A stretch of 43,615 nucleotides of DNA from Lentzea albidocapillata subsp. violacea (GTDB lineage Bacteria > Actinomycetota > Actinomycetes > Mycobacteriales > Pseudonocardiaceae). Each line of letters starts with the position of its first letter. Position 1 is the first letter of the stretch. The notes under the pieces were generated by a model. The model was not told the DNA's origin. It worked only from the letters and a program-made list of their open reading frames with translations, and ran no database searches. Shown in pieces: positions 31,033-38,980 of this stretch. The stretch spans positions 1-43,615 of the forward strand of contig NZ_FNET01000036.1 of NCBI RefSeq assembly GCF_900100275.1, in the 5' to 3' direction. The translations under genes and the position numbers were made by a program.

Positions 31033-31050
31033 GACGAACGCCAATTCGTC
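31033..31050. promoter_or_regulatory. Inverted repeat before the replication gene
   Basis: GACGAA and TTCGTC are 6-bp arms around CGCCAA, 20 bp before the first possible start of the replication gene. It is short and could be chance, but it is the clearest palindrome in this 198-bp gap, the natural place for rep control. Confidence 0.35.
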
Positions 31051-31069
31051 GTACCGAGTGTGCTCCTAG

Positions 31070-33280
31070 TTGGGAACCCAGGAGACGGGCTTGCGAGGCC
31101 GCCTTCAGGGTAGCGCACGCCCTGAGCCAGATTCCACTCACCGAAACGACACGCCGACGGTTTTCACCGCGTCGGCGGAGTCGTCATTGCCCGGTGCATG
31201 TGCGCCACAGGACACCGGGTACCCCACAACTTCCCCTCCTGATCTGGCTGTTTCCGCAGGTCCGGCGGGGTTGTCGGCGCTCCATGCGCTCGACGACTAC
31301 CTGTTCGTCAACTCGTTCTTCTTCCTGGACGAGCACGGCCAGGCCCTCGACACCGCCACTCCAGGCCTGGACGGACGCCCACACCGTGGCGGTAAGCCCG
31401 CGACGCTGACGTTCGCCACGGCGGCGACGCTGCGCGAGAAGGCCGCGGAGTTCCCGCGCGCACGGGCGATGGTCGGCACGCTGCGCGAAGGCGCGTGGGC
31501 GGTCGACGTCGACCCGACCGACGCCGGCGCCGACCCCGTGTTCGGCGACGCCGCCGCAGAAGGCCTGGTCAAGTGGGCTTACGAGCATCGTCTTGAGCTG
31601 GTCGTGCGGGAGTCCGGACGACCGGGCGGCCGGCACCTGGTCCTGGTCGACGTGCCCGAGCAGCTCGTCGACGAGCTGCGCCAGGTCGCCGCGGAGCTCG
31701 CGACCGGCCTGGGCGTCGACATCACGGTCCGCACGTCCCTGCGGCTGCTCGCCTCACCGCACCGGCTGGGTCTGCCCGCGCCGATTTTGTTCAGCAACGT
31801 CACCGTTCCCGACACGTGGAGCAAAGCCTCACGCCCGAAGTCTGTGACGCTTTCCGGCACGAAGGATAAAGGGCGTTCGCCCCGGTCCGGGCGGGTGTCG
31901 GTGGCGACGGGTGGCCGGGGAGACCGGTCCGACAGCGGGGTGGAGTTCGGCCGCGCCATGCAACGGGCGCGCGCCGGGGCGTCGGTGCGGCAGGCGTTCG
32001 AGGGCGTTCTCGAGTGTCAGGTCGTGCGCCGGGGTGGTTTCGAGCAGTGGCGGCACTACGTGTGGTCGGCCGTGGTCACGACGCTGGCCGCTGAACGTGG
32101 CCACAGTGAGGACCAGGCCTGGGCCTGGTTGTGCGCGGAGGCCCCGAGCCGGGCCGAGGAGCTCGGCCGCGACGGGTGGCGGCCGCGGTGGGCCATCGCG
32201 GTGCGCGAGGCCGCCGACGTCGACCGCCCGCGCCGCTACCTGCCTTACGTTCCCGCCTCTGAAAAGGCCCCGGACCTCGACGAACACGCCGACACCGAGG
32301 ACCGGCCGCCGGTAGCAGACGCGGAAAATCGGGCGGATATGACGCCCGAGCAGCGTCGTGCCGCACGGCTGGCCGAGGTCGAGTTGCTGCGCGAGACCCT
32401 GCACCAGGCCGTCACCGGCCTGCTGGCCCAGCGTCGCCCGCAGGTGGCCCGGTCGATGGCCGCTGTGGTCGACGTGTTCGCCGAGGCACTGGCGGGCACG
32501 GGCCGCATCAGCGTCCGGCGTCTCGCCGAGGCCGCTCAGGTATCCGACAACACCGTGGCCCAGCGCCGCGCCGAGCTGCTCGACGCCGGCGTCCTGCAGC
32601 GCGCCGCGACCTACCGCGCCGACGGCCAAGCCTGCGATCTCTACGTGCTCGGACCTGCGGCGATGCAGATCCGAGCACAGCTGGCAAAAACCAGTGTCAA
32701 GTCTTGTACACCCCCCCGCCCCCGCACCCAGGGGACGGCGGACCCGCTCAAGCTGCGCACCCGTCACCAGGCCCAGCGCGCGGCCTACCGACCGGCCCTG
32801 ACTTCAGCCAACACTGAAGCAATCAAGAAGGCTTACCCCGCTGGTGTCTGCCACGGATCGTCGATCGCGGCGTCCCGCCTGCGGCAACGTGCCTGGTGGG
32901 AGGGCCTGCCCGAGGCGGAGAAGGCCGAGCGCATCGAGTGGATCCGCCACCGCAACGACGCGATGAGCGCCGACGACCGCGACCTCTGGTTCGGCTGGCT
33001 CGACGCCCGCGCGGCCGTCGACGAGGCGCTCGACCGCCTGCTCGACGGCACGGCGAACGCCCGCGACCGCGCCGTGCTCGACCGCGCCCCCATGACCGTC
33101 CACCACGGCCGCAGGGACCCGCTGTGGCGCGTCGGCGGCACCCGGCCCTGCCTCACCGCCAGCGTGCCTCAGCGAGCAGTACAGACCGCCCTGATGCCCA
33201 CGCCGCGACGAGCCAGCCGCCCCGGTAACTTGACCTCCGCCGGATCCCGACGCCCGCCGCCCCGTGTGCAGCGCCCCTGA
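31070..33280 (+). CDS. Replication initiator, AEP/primase-type with C-terminal winged helix, up to 736 aa
   Basis: The core has the three archaeo-eukaryotic primase motifs: WAVDVDPTDAG with Asp146 and Asp148, SGRPGGRHLVLVDVP with His189, and RLLASPHRLG (His231), numbered from 31070. A C-terminal winged helix (RISVRRLAEAAQVSDNTVAQRRAELLDAGVL, about 479-510) is the likely DNA reader, and a long basic tail follows. This combination of a Prim-Pol-like domain with an HTH is typical of actinobacterial plasmid Rep proteins, and no other Rep candidate exists on the circle. The true start is uncertain; the TTG at 31070 is the first codon, and the conserved part begins near ALHALDDYLF. Confidence 0.8.
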   Translation: MGTQETGLRGRLQGSARPEPDSTHRNDTPTVFTASAESSLPGACAPQDTGYPTTSPPDLAVSAGPAGLSALHALDDYLFVNSFFFLDEHGQALDTATPGLDGRPHRGGKPATLTFATAATLREKAAEFPRARAMVGTLREGAWAVDVDPTDAGADPVFGDAAAEGLVKWAYEHRLELVVRESGRPGGRHLVLVDVPEQLVDELRQVAAELATGLGVDITVRTSLRLLASPHRLGLPAPILFSNVTVPDTWSKASRPKSVTLSGTKDKGRSPRSGRVSVATGGRGDRSDSGVEFGRAMQRARAGASVRQAFEGVLECQVVRRGGFEQWRHYVWSAVVTTLAAERGHSEDQAWAWLCAEAPSRAEELGRDGWRPRWAIAVREAADVDRPRRYLPYVPASEKAPDLDEHADTEDRPPVADAENRADMTPEQRRAARLAEVELLRETLHQAVTGLLAQRRPQVARSMAAVVDVFAEALAGTGRISVRRLAEAAQVSDNTVAQRRAELLDAGVLQRAATYRADGQACDLYVLGPAAMQIRAQLAKTSVKSCTPPRPRTQGTADPLKLRTRHQAQRAAYRPALTSANTEAIKKAYPAGVCHGSSIAASRLRQRAWWEGLPEAEKAERIEWIRHRNDAMSADDRDLWFGWLDARAAVDEALDRLLDGTANARDRAVLDRAPMTVHHGRRDPLWRVGGTRPCLTASVPQRAVQTALMPTPRRASRPGNLTSAGSRRPPPRVQRP

Positions 33281-33804
33281 TCTTCACCGACCGCGTTCGC
33301 CCAGGTCCGAGCACCCGCGAGGGGCTTGGACGCCCTGGCCATGACGAGCTCGGCGAGCCGGTCGACCCGCATCGAGCGCCGCCGCGGTGCGGGCCAGGGC
33401 GATCGACGCGCGGACGGCCGGGATGGCGCACGAGCAGGGGTCAGCCTGGGTGGTACCAGGGGGACTCCGCCCCCTGGACCCCCAGTGCCCGCGGCACGCC
33501 CCGCGCGATGAGCTGCGTGCTCCTGCAGCTGCGCCCGCGCGGAACGCACCACGGGTTCGCCGGCACCGTCACGAGGGCCAGGCGGTGAGCGAACAAGGCT
33601 GTGACCGAGCTGGCCGGTCAACGCCGGCACCCAGCGCACGCACCCGGTCGACGTCGGCCGGGGGAAGCGGATCTCGGAGGAGGTGTTTGCCGAGGTCCGA
33701 GCGGTGTCGGCGAGGCAGCGGCGCGACCGCCGGGCAGGTGTCGCCACCTCTCGTGCCAGCGGGACAAGGTTCACCCGTTCGGCATGCCTGAACAGCGCCA
33801 ATTC
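33281..33804. other. Non-coding or decayed region downstream of rep
   Basis: I see no gene I can support in this stretch. Open frames on both strands have no ribosome sites and are Arg/Pro-rich. A minus-strand segment near 33300-33360 (MRVDRLAELVMARASKPLAG) has coding-like codons and may be a gene remnant. A hairpin with CCAGGGGG/CCCCCTGG arms is at 33456-33477, a type of GC-rich repeat common in actinobacterial intergenic DNA. Confidence 0.5.
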
Positions 33805-33824
33805 TTCCCCGTTTAAACGGGGAA
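33805..33824. promoter_or_regulatory. Perfect 20-bp palindrome, CCCCGTTTAAAC operator copy 1
   Basis: TTCCCCGTTTAAACGGGGAA is fully symmetric. It is further nested in CAATTCT/AGAATTG arms (33799-33805 and 33831-33837). The gene start is at 33877, about 50 bp away. A near-identical element lies at 35515-35530 before the next operon. A dimeric repressor site is inferred. Confidence 0.75.
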
Positions 33825-33876
33825 ACCGCTAGAATTGAGGCGTAGCAAGAAAAACCGCCTGACGAAGGAGAAGCAC

Positions 33877-34419
33877 ATGCCGTACCCCACTACTACGAGG
33901 CCGGCGTCGGAGCGCGCGGCCGCCACCGTGCTGGGCGCCGTGACCGGGCTGATCCTCGGGGGCCAGGACGACGCGGCCCGCCACGTGGTCGACGGGCTCG
34001 ACACCGGTCTGCTGCGTGACGTGCACGGCCTGGCCAACGAGCGCACCGACGCCGTTCTGGTCGGGTGGCTGCGCTTGCGGCTCGACAAGGCCAGCGCGGC
34101 CGCCGAGTCGCACGCCGTACCCGCAGGTCCGGACCCCGTGTACAACCCGGACGCGGACGGGCCCGTGCTGCTGGAGGAGAAGGTGAAGCGCGCGTTGCGC
34201 CTCAAACTCCCCGCGGACGTGCTGAAGGCCGTGACCAAGTCCGGTGCGTACGGCGTGCTGGTTTACCGCGTCGGGCAGGCAATGGACGCCGACGACAAGC
34301 TCACGCCCCTCGACGTGCTCAAGGAGCTCGGCGAGGCGAAGTTCGCCCTGGTCGGTGGCATGACCGACCCGGCGTCCTACCTCGCCTCGCACGTGAAGAC
34401 CTGCTGGGACCTCCCCTAG
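33877..34419 (+). CDS. Unknown protein, 180 aa
   Basis: ATG 33877 follows GAAGGAGAAGC. The N-terminal half is helical (ERAAATVLGAVTGLILGGQDDAARHVVDGL; RTDAVLVGWLRLRLDKASA). The C-terminal part (LEEKVKRALRLKLPADVLKAVTKSGAYG) may be a small helical domain. The family is not recognised. It is controlled by the palindrome at 33805-33824 and ends at a 17-bp terminator stem, so it is a single-gene unit. It may be related to a plasmid maintenance function by location, but no evidence shows this. Confidence 0.7.
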   Translation: MPYPTTTRPASERAAATVLGAVTGLILGGQDDAARHVVDGLDTGLLRDVHGLANERTDAVLVGWLRLRLDKASAAAESHAVPAGPDPVYNPDADGPVLLEEKVKRALRLKLPADVLKAVTKSGAYGVLVYRVGQAMDADDKLTPLDVLKELGEAKFALVGGMTDPASYLASHVKTCWDLP

Positions 34420-34458
34420 CAGCAGACGCACGACGTCGGCTTCGGCCAGCGGCACGAG

Positions 34459-34499
34459 GGTGGCGGACAGGCCGGGCGATAACCGGCCTGTCCGCCACC
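34459..34499 (+). terminator. Terminator
   Basis: A perfect 17-bp stem (34459-34475 and 34483-34499) closes on GCGATAA, downstream of the gene ending at 34419. It is very stable despite lacking a T-run. Confidence 0.85.
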
Positions 34500-34570
34500 A
34501 CCCGTAGCCTACGAAAAACCTCCGGACCTGGACGAACACCGGGCGCGTCCGGCCGAGGAAGGATCTCGCG

Positions 34571-35275
34571 ATGACCACGACCGAGCCCCAGGCCGGCGCC
34601 GGGCCGTCCCTGAGCGTGCAGCTGGTGACCGCGCTGGACGCGACCTGGCGAGCCATTCAGGCGCGGCACCCGGAGGTGCCTGACGTGGCGATCACCATGG
34701 GCTCGGGCACGACCGGCCGGCGCGGATCGGTCAAGCTCGGGCACTTCGCCGCACGCCGGTGGGTGCGGCGCACGGCGTCCGAGAGCGAGCGCGCCGACGT
34801 CGAGCAGCACGTGCACGAACTGGAGGTCGGGGGAGAAGGCCTGGGACGAGGTGGTCTGGCCACGCTGGAGACGCTGCTGCACGAGGCCACGCACGCGCTG
34901 GCGGAGGTCCGCAAGGTGCCCGACACCGGCGACAACGGCCGGTACCACAACATCAAGTTCGCGTCCTTGGCGCGCGAGCTCGGCCTGGACGCCGCCAACA
35001 GCGGCAACAAGCACGGCTGGAACGCCACCAGCGCCACGAAGAGCACCGCCGAGCTCTACGCGGCGCAGGTAGAGGCCCTGGACGCCGCGATCACCGTGTA
35101 CCGGCTGCCCGACCCCACGAGCACACCGGGCAGCGCGACCAGCGGCCGCATGCTGGCAGCGGTGTGCGGGTGCGACAAGCCCCGCCGATTCCGCATCGCC
35201 CGCGGGGTGCTCGACCTGGGAGCGATCACCTGCAGCGTCTGCCGGAAGCAGTTCACCCTGGAGGGCGACGGGTAG
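34571..35275 (+). CDS. SprT-like zincin with C-terminal zinc ribbon, 234 aa
   Basis: The metalloprotease motif is TLLHEATHALAEV (His104, Glu105, His108), preceded by a beta-rich region. The chain continues with GRYHNIKFASLARELGL, matching the SprT/zincin arrangement with a further metal ligand His in GRYHN. The tail has CGCDKPRRF and ITCSVCRKQFT, a four-Cys zinc ribbon. SprT-type proteases cleave DNA-protein cross-links; plasmid-borne ones may aid relaxase release or counter host defences (inference). ATG 34571 lacks a strong ribosome site beyond GGAAGGATC. It lies between two terminators. Confidence 0.85.
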   Translation: MTTTEPQAGAGPSLSVQLVTALDATWRAIQARHPEVPDVAITMGSGTTGRRGSVKLGHFAARRWVRRTASESERADVEQHVHELEVGGEGLGRGGLATLETLLHEATHALAEVRKVPDTGDNGRYHNIKFASLARELGLDAANSGNKHGWNATSATKSTAELYAAQVEALDAAITVYRLPDPTSTPGSATSGRMLAAVCGCDKPRRFRIARGVLDLGAITCSVCRKQFTLEGDG

Positions 35276-35461
35276 CGTTTGCCCCGGTCCGAGGTGGTGC
35301 GATAGGGTTTGACACCACGGCGGCGACGTCCCAGGCGAGACCACCGGGCAGGGCTTACCGTCACGGCGAACCCCAGCACACAACTCCATACGCGAGGCCG
35401 GCACCACGGCGTCGAGCGCGGACAGCGCTCCGTTCCCGGACCCTCGCAGAGGACTTCATCC

Positions 35462-35500
35462 AAGAGGCCCCCCTTGCCACCACGGCGAGGGGGGCCTCTT
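35462..35500 (+). terminator. Terminator after the zincin gene
   Basis: Arms AAGAGGCCCCCC (35462-35473) and GGGGGGCCTCTT (35489-35500) are fully complementary, with an inner TTGCC/GGCGA extension containing one wobble. It lies 187 bp after the stop at 35275. Confidence 0.85.
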
Positions 35501-35514
35501 CGCGTCTCCAATCT

Positions 35515-35530
35515 CCCCGTTTAAACAGGG
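35515..35530. promoter_or_regulatory. CCCCGTTTAAAC operator copy 2
   Basis: CCCCGTTTAAACAGGG differs by one base from the perfect palindrome at 33805-33824. Here it precedes the operon starting at 35609 by about 80 bp. An AT-rich zone (TTTCATATCATTTCATTTC) follows. It suggests coordinated control of two units. Confidence 0.7.
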
Positions 35531-35595
35531 AAAAACCTATTTCATATCATTTCATTTCACTACTGAAACGAGATGCAATGCAATGGGTTTTGTAG

Positions 35596-35601
35596 TACAC
35601 T
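35596..35601 (+). promoter_or_regulatory. -10 box of a probable leaderless promoter
   Basis: TACACT ends 7 nt before ATG 35609, and no ribosome site is visible. The spacing fits a transcript starting at or next to the ATG. The upstream repeated TTTCA/TGAAA tracts and operator lie 40-80 bp away. Confidence 0.5.
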
Positions 35602-35608
35602 GGGTAAC

Positions 35609-37057
35609 ATGAGCGAGCAGCCCGTGACCGGTGGCCCGAATGGCGCAGACGGCCAGCCCGGAGCGAACCCCGTCAGCGACGAAGCGCCCAAGACGTGCGT
35701 GATGCCGACCGGCCTGGACGACACGGACCCGGAGCTGACGTTGTGCGGCCGGGCGGTGAAGCCCAAGGAGCCCGGCCAGCGCGGTCCAGAGCCGCAGTTC
35801 TGCGACAACCCGAAGCACACTCCCCTGCGGGCACATCGGCGTCGGGAGAAGGCCAAGAAGCTGCGCGCCGGTGGCCAAGTGATCGCGCCCGAGGTGCTGA
35901 CCCTGAGCAAGGACCAGCCCGTCACCGACAGCACTACGGCACTGCCCGTGGTGCGTCAGCGCTGGTCACAGGTGCTCGACGAGCGCGAGCAGTTCCTGAC
36001 GCGCAACAACGCCGAGCTGCAGCAGCTGCTGCTCCACGCCGCGGAACTGGCCGAGGTTATGGAAGACCCGGAGAAGGCCGGCGCCGAGATCAAGCACGTC
36101 CGGGCACAGGCCGCCCTGGACGTCAGCACCGCCCAGACCAGGGCCGAAGCCGACCGGCGGGCCCGCGTCGAGGCCGAACGTCGTACCCAGCAGGCCGAGA
36201 CCGTCCGAGACGAGGCGATCGACGAGCTGGAGGCCCTGGAGGCCAGCACGACGGCGCAGCTCGACCAGGCCCGCGCAACGGTCGAGGCCACCGAGCAGCA
36301 GGCCCACCAGGACGTCGAGGCCGCACACGCCGCCGCCGCGACCGCCATCGAGACCGCGCAGGGCGAGGCCGAGGCCTCAGTGACCCGCGCGCGAGCCGAG
36401 TTCGACGAGGCCCTGCGCCAGGCCCAGGCCGACTTCGAGCGCGACGTCGCCGAGGCCCGCGAGCAGGCTCAAAAAGACGCGGACCAGCGCGTTCGGCGGG
36501 CCGAGGCCGAGGCCGACGCCAAGGTCAGGGAACACGATGCCGACGCCGCCGCAGCTCGCGCTGCTGAAGAGGAGGCTGTCGAGCGCGCCGACGAGGCGGT
36601 TGCGAAGGCCGAGGAGATGCGCGAGCAGGCCGCCAGCGACCGCCAGGCCGCCGTCGACGCGCGCGAGGAGCTCGACCGCCTCCGCCAGGAGCTCACGAGC
36701 GTGAAGACGCGAGCCGACCAGGCCGAGGAGCGTCACCGCGCGGACCTGGCCGCCGCTCAGCAGGACGCGGCGAACGCCCGCGCGCAGGTCGAGGCCATGC
36801 AGACCCGCATGGACACGGCGATCGCGCGCCACGACACCGAGACCACGCGACTGAACACCGAGATCGACCGCCTGCACACCAACCACAACACCGACCGGAC
36901 GCAGTGGGCCGGGCAGCAGGAGACCGTGCGCAAGGCGTTCGAGGCGCAGATCGGACTGCTGAACAAGCAGATCGGCGACCTCACCACCGCGCTCGACACG
37001 GCCCGGACCTCGGAGAACGCCCCCGCCGGCGGGGGCAAGAAGGGCAGCACGAAGTGA
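35609..37057 (+). CDS. Long coiled-coil protein, 482 aa
   Basis: The N-terminal 90 residues contain Cys and His suited to a zinc site (TCVMPTG, LTLCGRAVKPKE, PQFCDNPKHTP), like a small DNA-binding head, then a basic HRRREKAKKL. Residues about 125-460 are almost uninterrupted coiled coil rich in Ala, Glu and Arg (RVEAERRTQQAETVRDEAID). The head-plus-rod shape recalls KfrA-like plasmid proteins that bind DNA and aid partition, but the head is different, so the name is not used. It is the first gene of an operon with two Zn-ribbon proteins; the stop overlaps the next GTG. Confidence 0.75.
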   Translation: MSEQPVTGGPNGADGQPGANPVSDEAPKTCVMPTGLDDTDPELTLCGRAVKPKEPGQRGPEPQFCDNPKHTPLRAHRRREKAKKLRAGGQVIAPEVLTLSKDQPVTDSTTALPVVRQRWSQVLDEREQFLTRNNAELQQLLLHAAELAEVMEDPEKAGAEIKHVRAQAALDVSTAQTRAEADRRARVEAERRTQQAETVRDEAIDELEALEASTTAQLDQARATVEATEQQAHQDVEAAHAAAATAIETAQGEAEASVTRARAEFDEALRQAQADFERDVAEAREQAQKDADQRVRRAEAEADAKVREHDADAAAARAAEEEAVERADEAVAKAEEMREQAASDRQAAVDAREELDRLRQELTSVKTRADQAEERHRADLAAAQQDAANARAQVEAMQTRMDTAIARHDTETTRLNTEIDRLHTNHNTDRTQWAGQQETVRKAFEAQIGLLNKQIGDLTTALDTARTSENAPAGGGKKGSTK

Positions 37058-37869
37058 GCCGCACGATCCTGATCTCCGACGAGGTCGGCCAGGAGCTCGG
37101 CCAGGAGCAGGTGGCCCGGATGCATGGGCCCGAGTGGGCCCAGCGCGTCCGCTGCTGGGAGTGCGACCAGTGGATCGAGGCCACCGACGAGGCGGCCGTG
37201 CTGATCGTGCGCGTGCCCGAGCTCGACGAAGCGACCGCAGCCGGTCTGCAGACCGCTGTGCATGCTCACCCCGGCTGCCGATCGTCGCAGGTCCTGACCC
37301 TGACACTGGCCGAGATCGACGCCATCCGGGGCGCCCGGCAGCGCCCCGACGAGGGCGGGCTGGACGCGGTCGACGTCGTGGCGACGACGTTCGAGACGCG
37401 GCGCGGCGGGATCGCGCCGGTCGTGCTGCTCAGCTACCGCGCCGACCTGACCGTGGCCGGCGCCGGGCCCGACCGCGTCGACCTGCTCACCACGTCGATG
37501 CTGGCTGTCGGCTGGCACCCGATCACCAGCGCGTCCGAGCCTCCCGGCCCAGGTCCCGACGGGTACCGCGTGCGGTTCCGGCACGACCGGCGCGATCCCG
37601 CCGCGCCAGGCGTTCTCGAGGTGCTCGATCCGCTGGGGCAGGTCGGGACCGAGGCGTACGTGCAGCCGACCGGGCTGTGGCGGCCGGCGGTGGTCCGCAC
37701 GGGACGCACAGTGCTGATCCAGGGGTCCCAGTACCTCACCGACTGGCAGACCACGGGCCAGGCCGGCGTGAACCGCGCAGTCCAGGCCGGGCTGCTCACC
37801 GGCGGTGTGGTGCCGGTCGACCTGGACGGGCCGGGCAACGTCGACGTGCCGGGATCGGTGTACCGGTGA
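37054..37869 (+). CDS. Unknown Zn-finger-containing protein, 271 aa
   Basis: GTG 37054 overlaps the previous stop (GTGA). Residues 34-75 hold CWECDQWIE and later HAHPGC, four possible zinc ligands, with a helix between. The rest is an alpha/beta region (ADLTVAGAGPDRVDLLTTSMLAVGW; RRPAVVRTG-type strands, GQAGVNRAVQAGLL). The family is not recognised. It is coupled to both neighbours by 4-bp overlaps, so its product probably works with the coiled-coil protein. Confidence 0.7.
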   Translation: MSRTILISDEVGQELGQEQVARMHGPEWAQRVRCWECDQWIEATDEAAVLIVRVPELDEATAAGLQTAVHAHPGCRSSQVLTLTLAEIDAIRGARQRPDEGGLDAVDVVATTFETRRGGIAPVVLLSYRADLTVAGAGPDRVDLLTTSMLAVGWHPITSASEPPGPGPDGYRVRFRHDRRDPAAPGVLEVLDPLGQVGTEAYVQPTGLWRPAVVRTGRTVLIQGSQYLTDWQTTGQAGVNRAVQAGLLTGGVVPVDLDGPGNVDVPGSVYR

Positions 37870-38450
37870 ACGTGACCGGGCAGCGCTCGCACAACTACGC
37901 AGACTGCGACGGCTGCCACGAGGCCGACGCGGACCTGCGGATCCGCCTGGACGACGACGAGGGCACGGCGCGGTGGTGCTACCAGTGCGCCGGCGGTCTG
38001 CTCAGGACGCTGACGAGCGCCGGAATCGTCGTGACCGCCTCGAAACTGGTTCGGCCCGTCGAGCCAGCCGCGGACGTGCCGGAGGCAGCGCACGATCCGG
38101 GATGGACGGTCGATCTCGCGGTCGAGGTGCTGCAGGCGGTGACCCCGCAGGCAGTCCAGCTGATCCGGACCTTGGTCGAGCACGAGGGCAACACCACGGC
38201 GCAGACGCTGCGCGAGGTGCTCGGCGTGGCCCAGGTCGGTCCCGTGACCAAGTCGCTCAACACCGCCGCACGGCACCTGTGGCGCGGCGAACGACTGGCC
38301 GCCAAGGTCAGCGTCGCGACGCCCCGGCAGCAGGGTGGCCTGGGCAGCGTCGTCGAGTCTTACGAGCTCCCGGCCGGCACCGTGGCGATCTGGAACAGGG
38401 CGCTGCTGCGCCTGGACCGGGCACGTAACGACAACGAGGCCGATCAATGA
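37866..38450 (+). CDS. Zn-ribbon protein with possible winged helix, 194 aa
   Basis: GTG 37866 overlaps the preceding stop. An N-terminal CDGCHEAD and CYQCAGG pair forms a classical zinc ribbon. Residues 95-150 (AQTLREVLGVAQVGPVTKSLNTAARHL) read as a winged helix-turn-helix. Together they suggest a nucleic-acid-binding protein, perhaps a regulator of the operon. The stop overlaps a mini-ORF (ATGA). Function not assigned. Confidence 0.65.
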   Translation: MNVTGQRSHNYADCDGCHEADADLRIRLDDDEGTARWCYQCAGGLLRTLTSAGIVVTASKLVRPVEPAADVPEAAHDPGWTVDLAVEVLQAVTPQAVQLIRTLVEHEGNTTAQTLREVLGVAQVGPVTKSLNTAARHLWRGERLAAKVSVATPRQQGGLGSVVESYELPAGTVAIWNRALLRLDRARNDNEADQ

Positions 38451-38503
38451 GCCGCACCGGCCACACCAGAGGAGTCCACTGTGGACTATCCCGGCACTCA
38501 TGA
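38447..38503 (+). CDS. Mini-ORF, 18 aa, overlapping both neighbours
   Basis: ATG 38447 overlaps the stop at 38450 and the frame ends at 38503, past the GTG start of the next gene (38481). It encodes an 18-residue peptide rich in His, Arg and Cys. It may be only a coupling device, so confidence that the peptide matters is low. Confidence 0.3.
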   Translation: MSRTGHTRGVHCGLSRHS

Positions 38504-38939
38504 CCCGAACGGCATGGCCCGGCAGAGACTGCACGACGTCGCCGCCGTCGCGGTCGACAACCCAGGCCGGGCCGATGCTCTGCTGTGGGACTGGATCGGC
38601 CGCACGCCCACCCCGGAGGGCGAGATCAAGATGCGGCAGCTCGCCTACCTCGCACCCTTCCTGGTTGCCGAGCAGGTGCGCGGTGCCGGTTGGAGCGCCG
38701 GCACCGGGATGTGGATGCTCGACCGCCCCGACGAGGGACTGCCACCCGAGACGACCGCCGCCACCCAGGCCGTAGTTCGCCACCTCAACGGCGAACCGCA
38801 CGTCGCCGACGAAATCCTCGACGCCTACACCGGTTCCCGCGGCGTCCCCGGCCTGTGGGGTGTCGGCACAGCCGCACTGCGCCTGCTCACCGCGGAACTC
38901 CGCGACCAGCGCGCCGACCTCGATTCCGGCAGCAAATGA
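38481..38939 (+). CDS. Unknown protein, 152 aa
   Basis: GTG 38481 has GAGGAGTCCACT upstream, a good ribosome site. A helical, Trp/Ala-rich protein (GRADALLWDWIGRTP; RQLAYLAPFLVAEQVRGAGW; VVRHLNGEPHVADEILDAY). The family is not recognised. It continues the 35.6-39.5 kb operon. The stop overlaps the ATG of a second mini-ORF. Confidence 0.65.
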   Translation: MDYPGTHDPNGMARQRLHDVAAVAVDNPGRADALLWDWIGRTPTPEGEIKMRQLAYLAPFLVAEQVRGAGWSAGTGMWMLDRPDEGLPPETTAATQAVVRHLNGEPHVADEILDAYTGSRGVPGLWGVGTAALRLLTAELRDQRADLDSGSK

Positions 38940-38980
38940 GCGTGTTCGACTCCCCTACCAGCGACTGGAGGCCCCGGTGA
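38936..38980 (+). CDS. Mini-ORF, 14 aa, bridging two genes
   Basis: The ATG overlaps the upstream stop (ATGA at 38936) and the TGA overlaps the next GTG (GTGA, 38977-38980). The peptide is MSVFDSPTSDWRPR. Two exact 4-bp overlaps around so short an ORF suggest a translational relay that carries ribosomes to the next gene. Confidence 0.4.
   Translation: MSVFDSPTSDWRPR

Noticed and set aside
33456..33477. GGGGG/CCCCC hairpin as an IS end
   Set aside because: No transposase, target duplication or second end is present; such GC-rich hairpins are common intergenic elements.
33169..33801. 210-codon leftward frame downstream of rep
   Set aside because: It overlaps the end of rep, is Arg/Ala/Pro-rich and has no ribosome site. 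A part looks coding-like, so it is mentioned only as a possible remnant.
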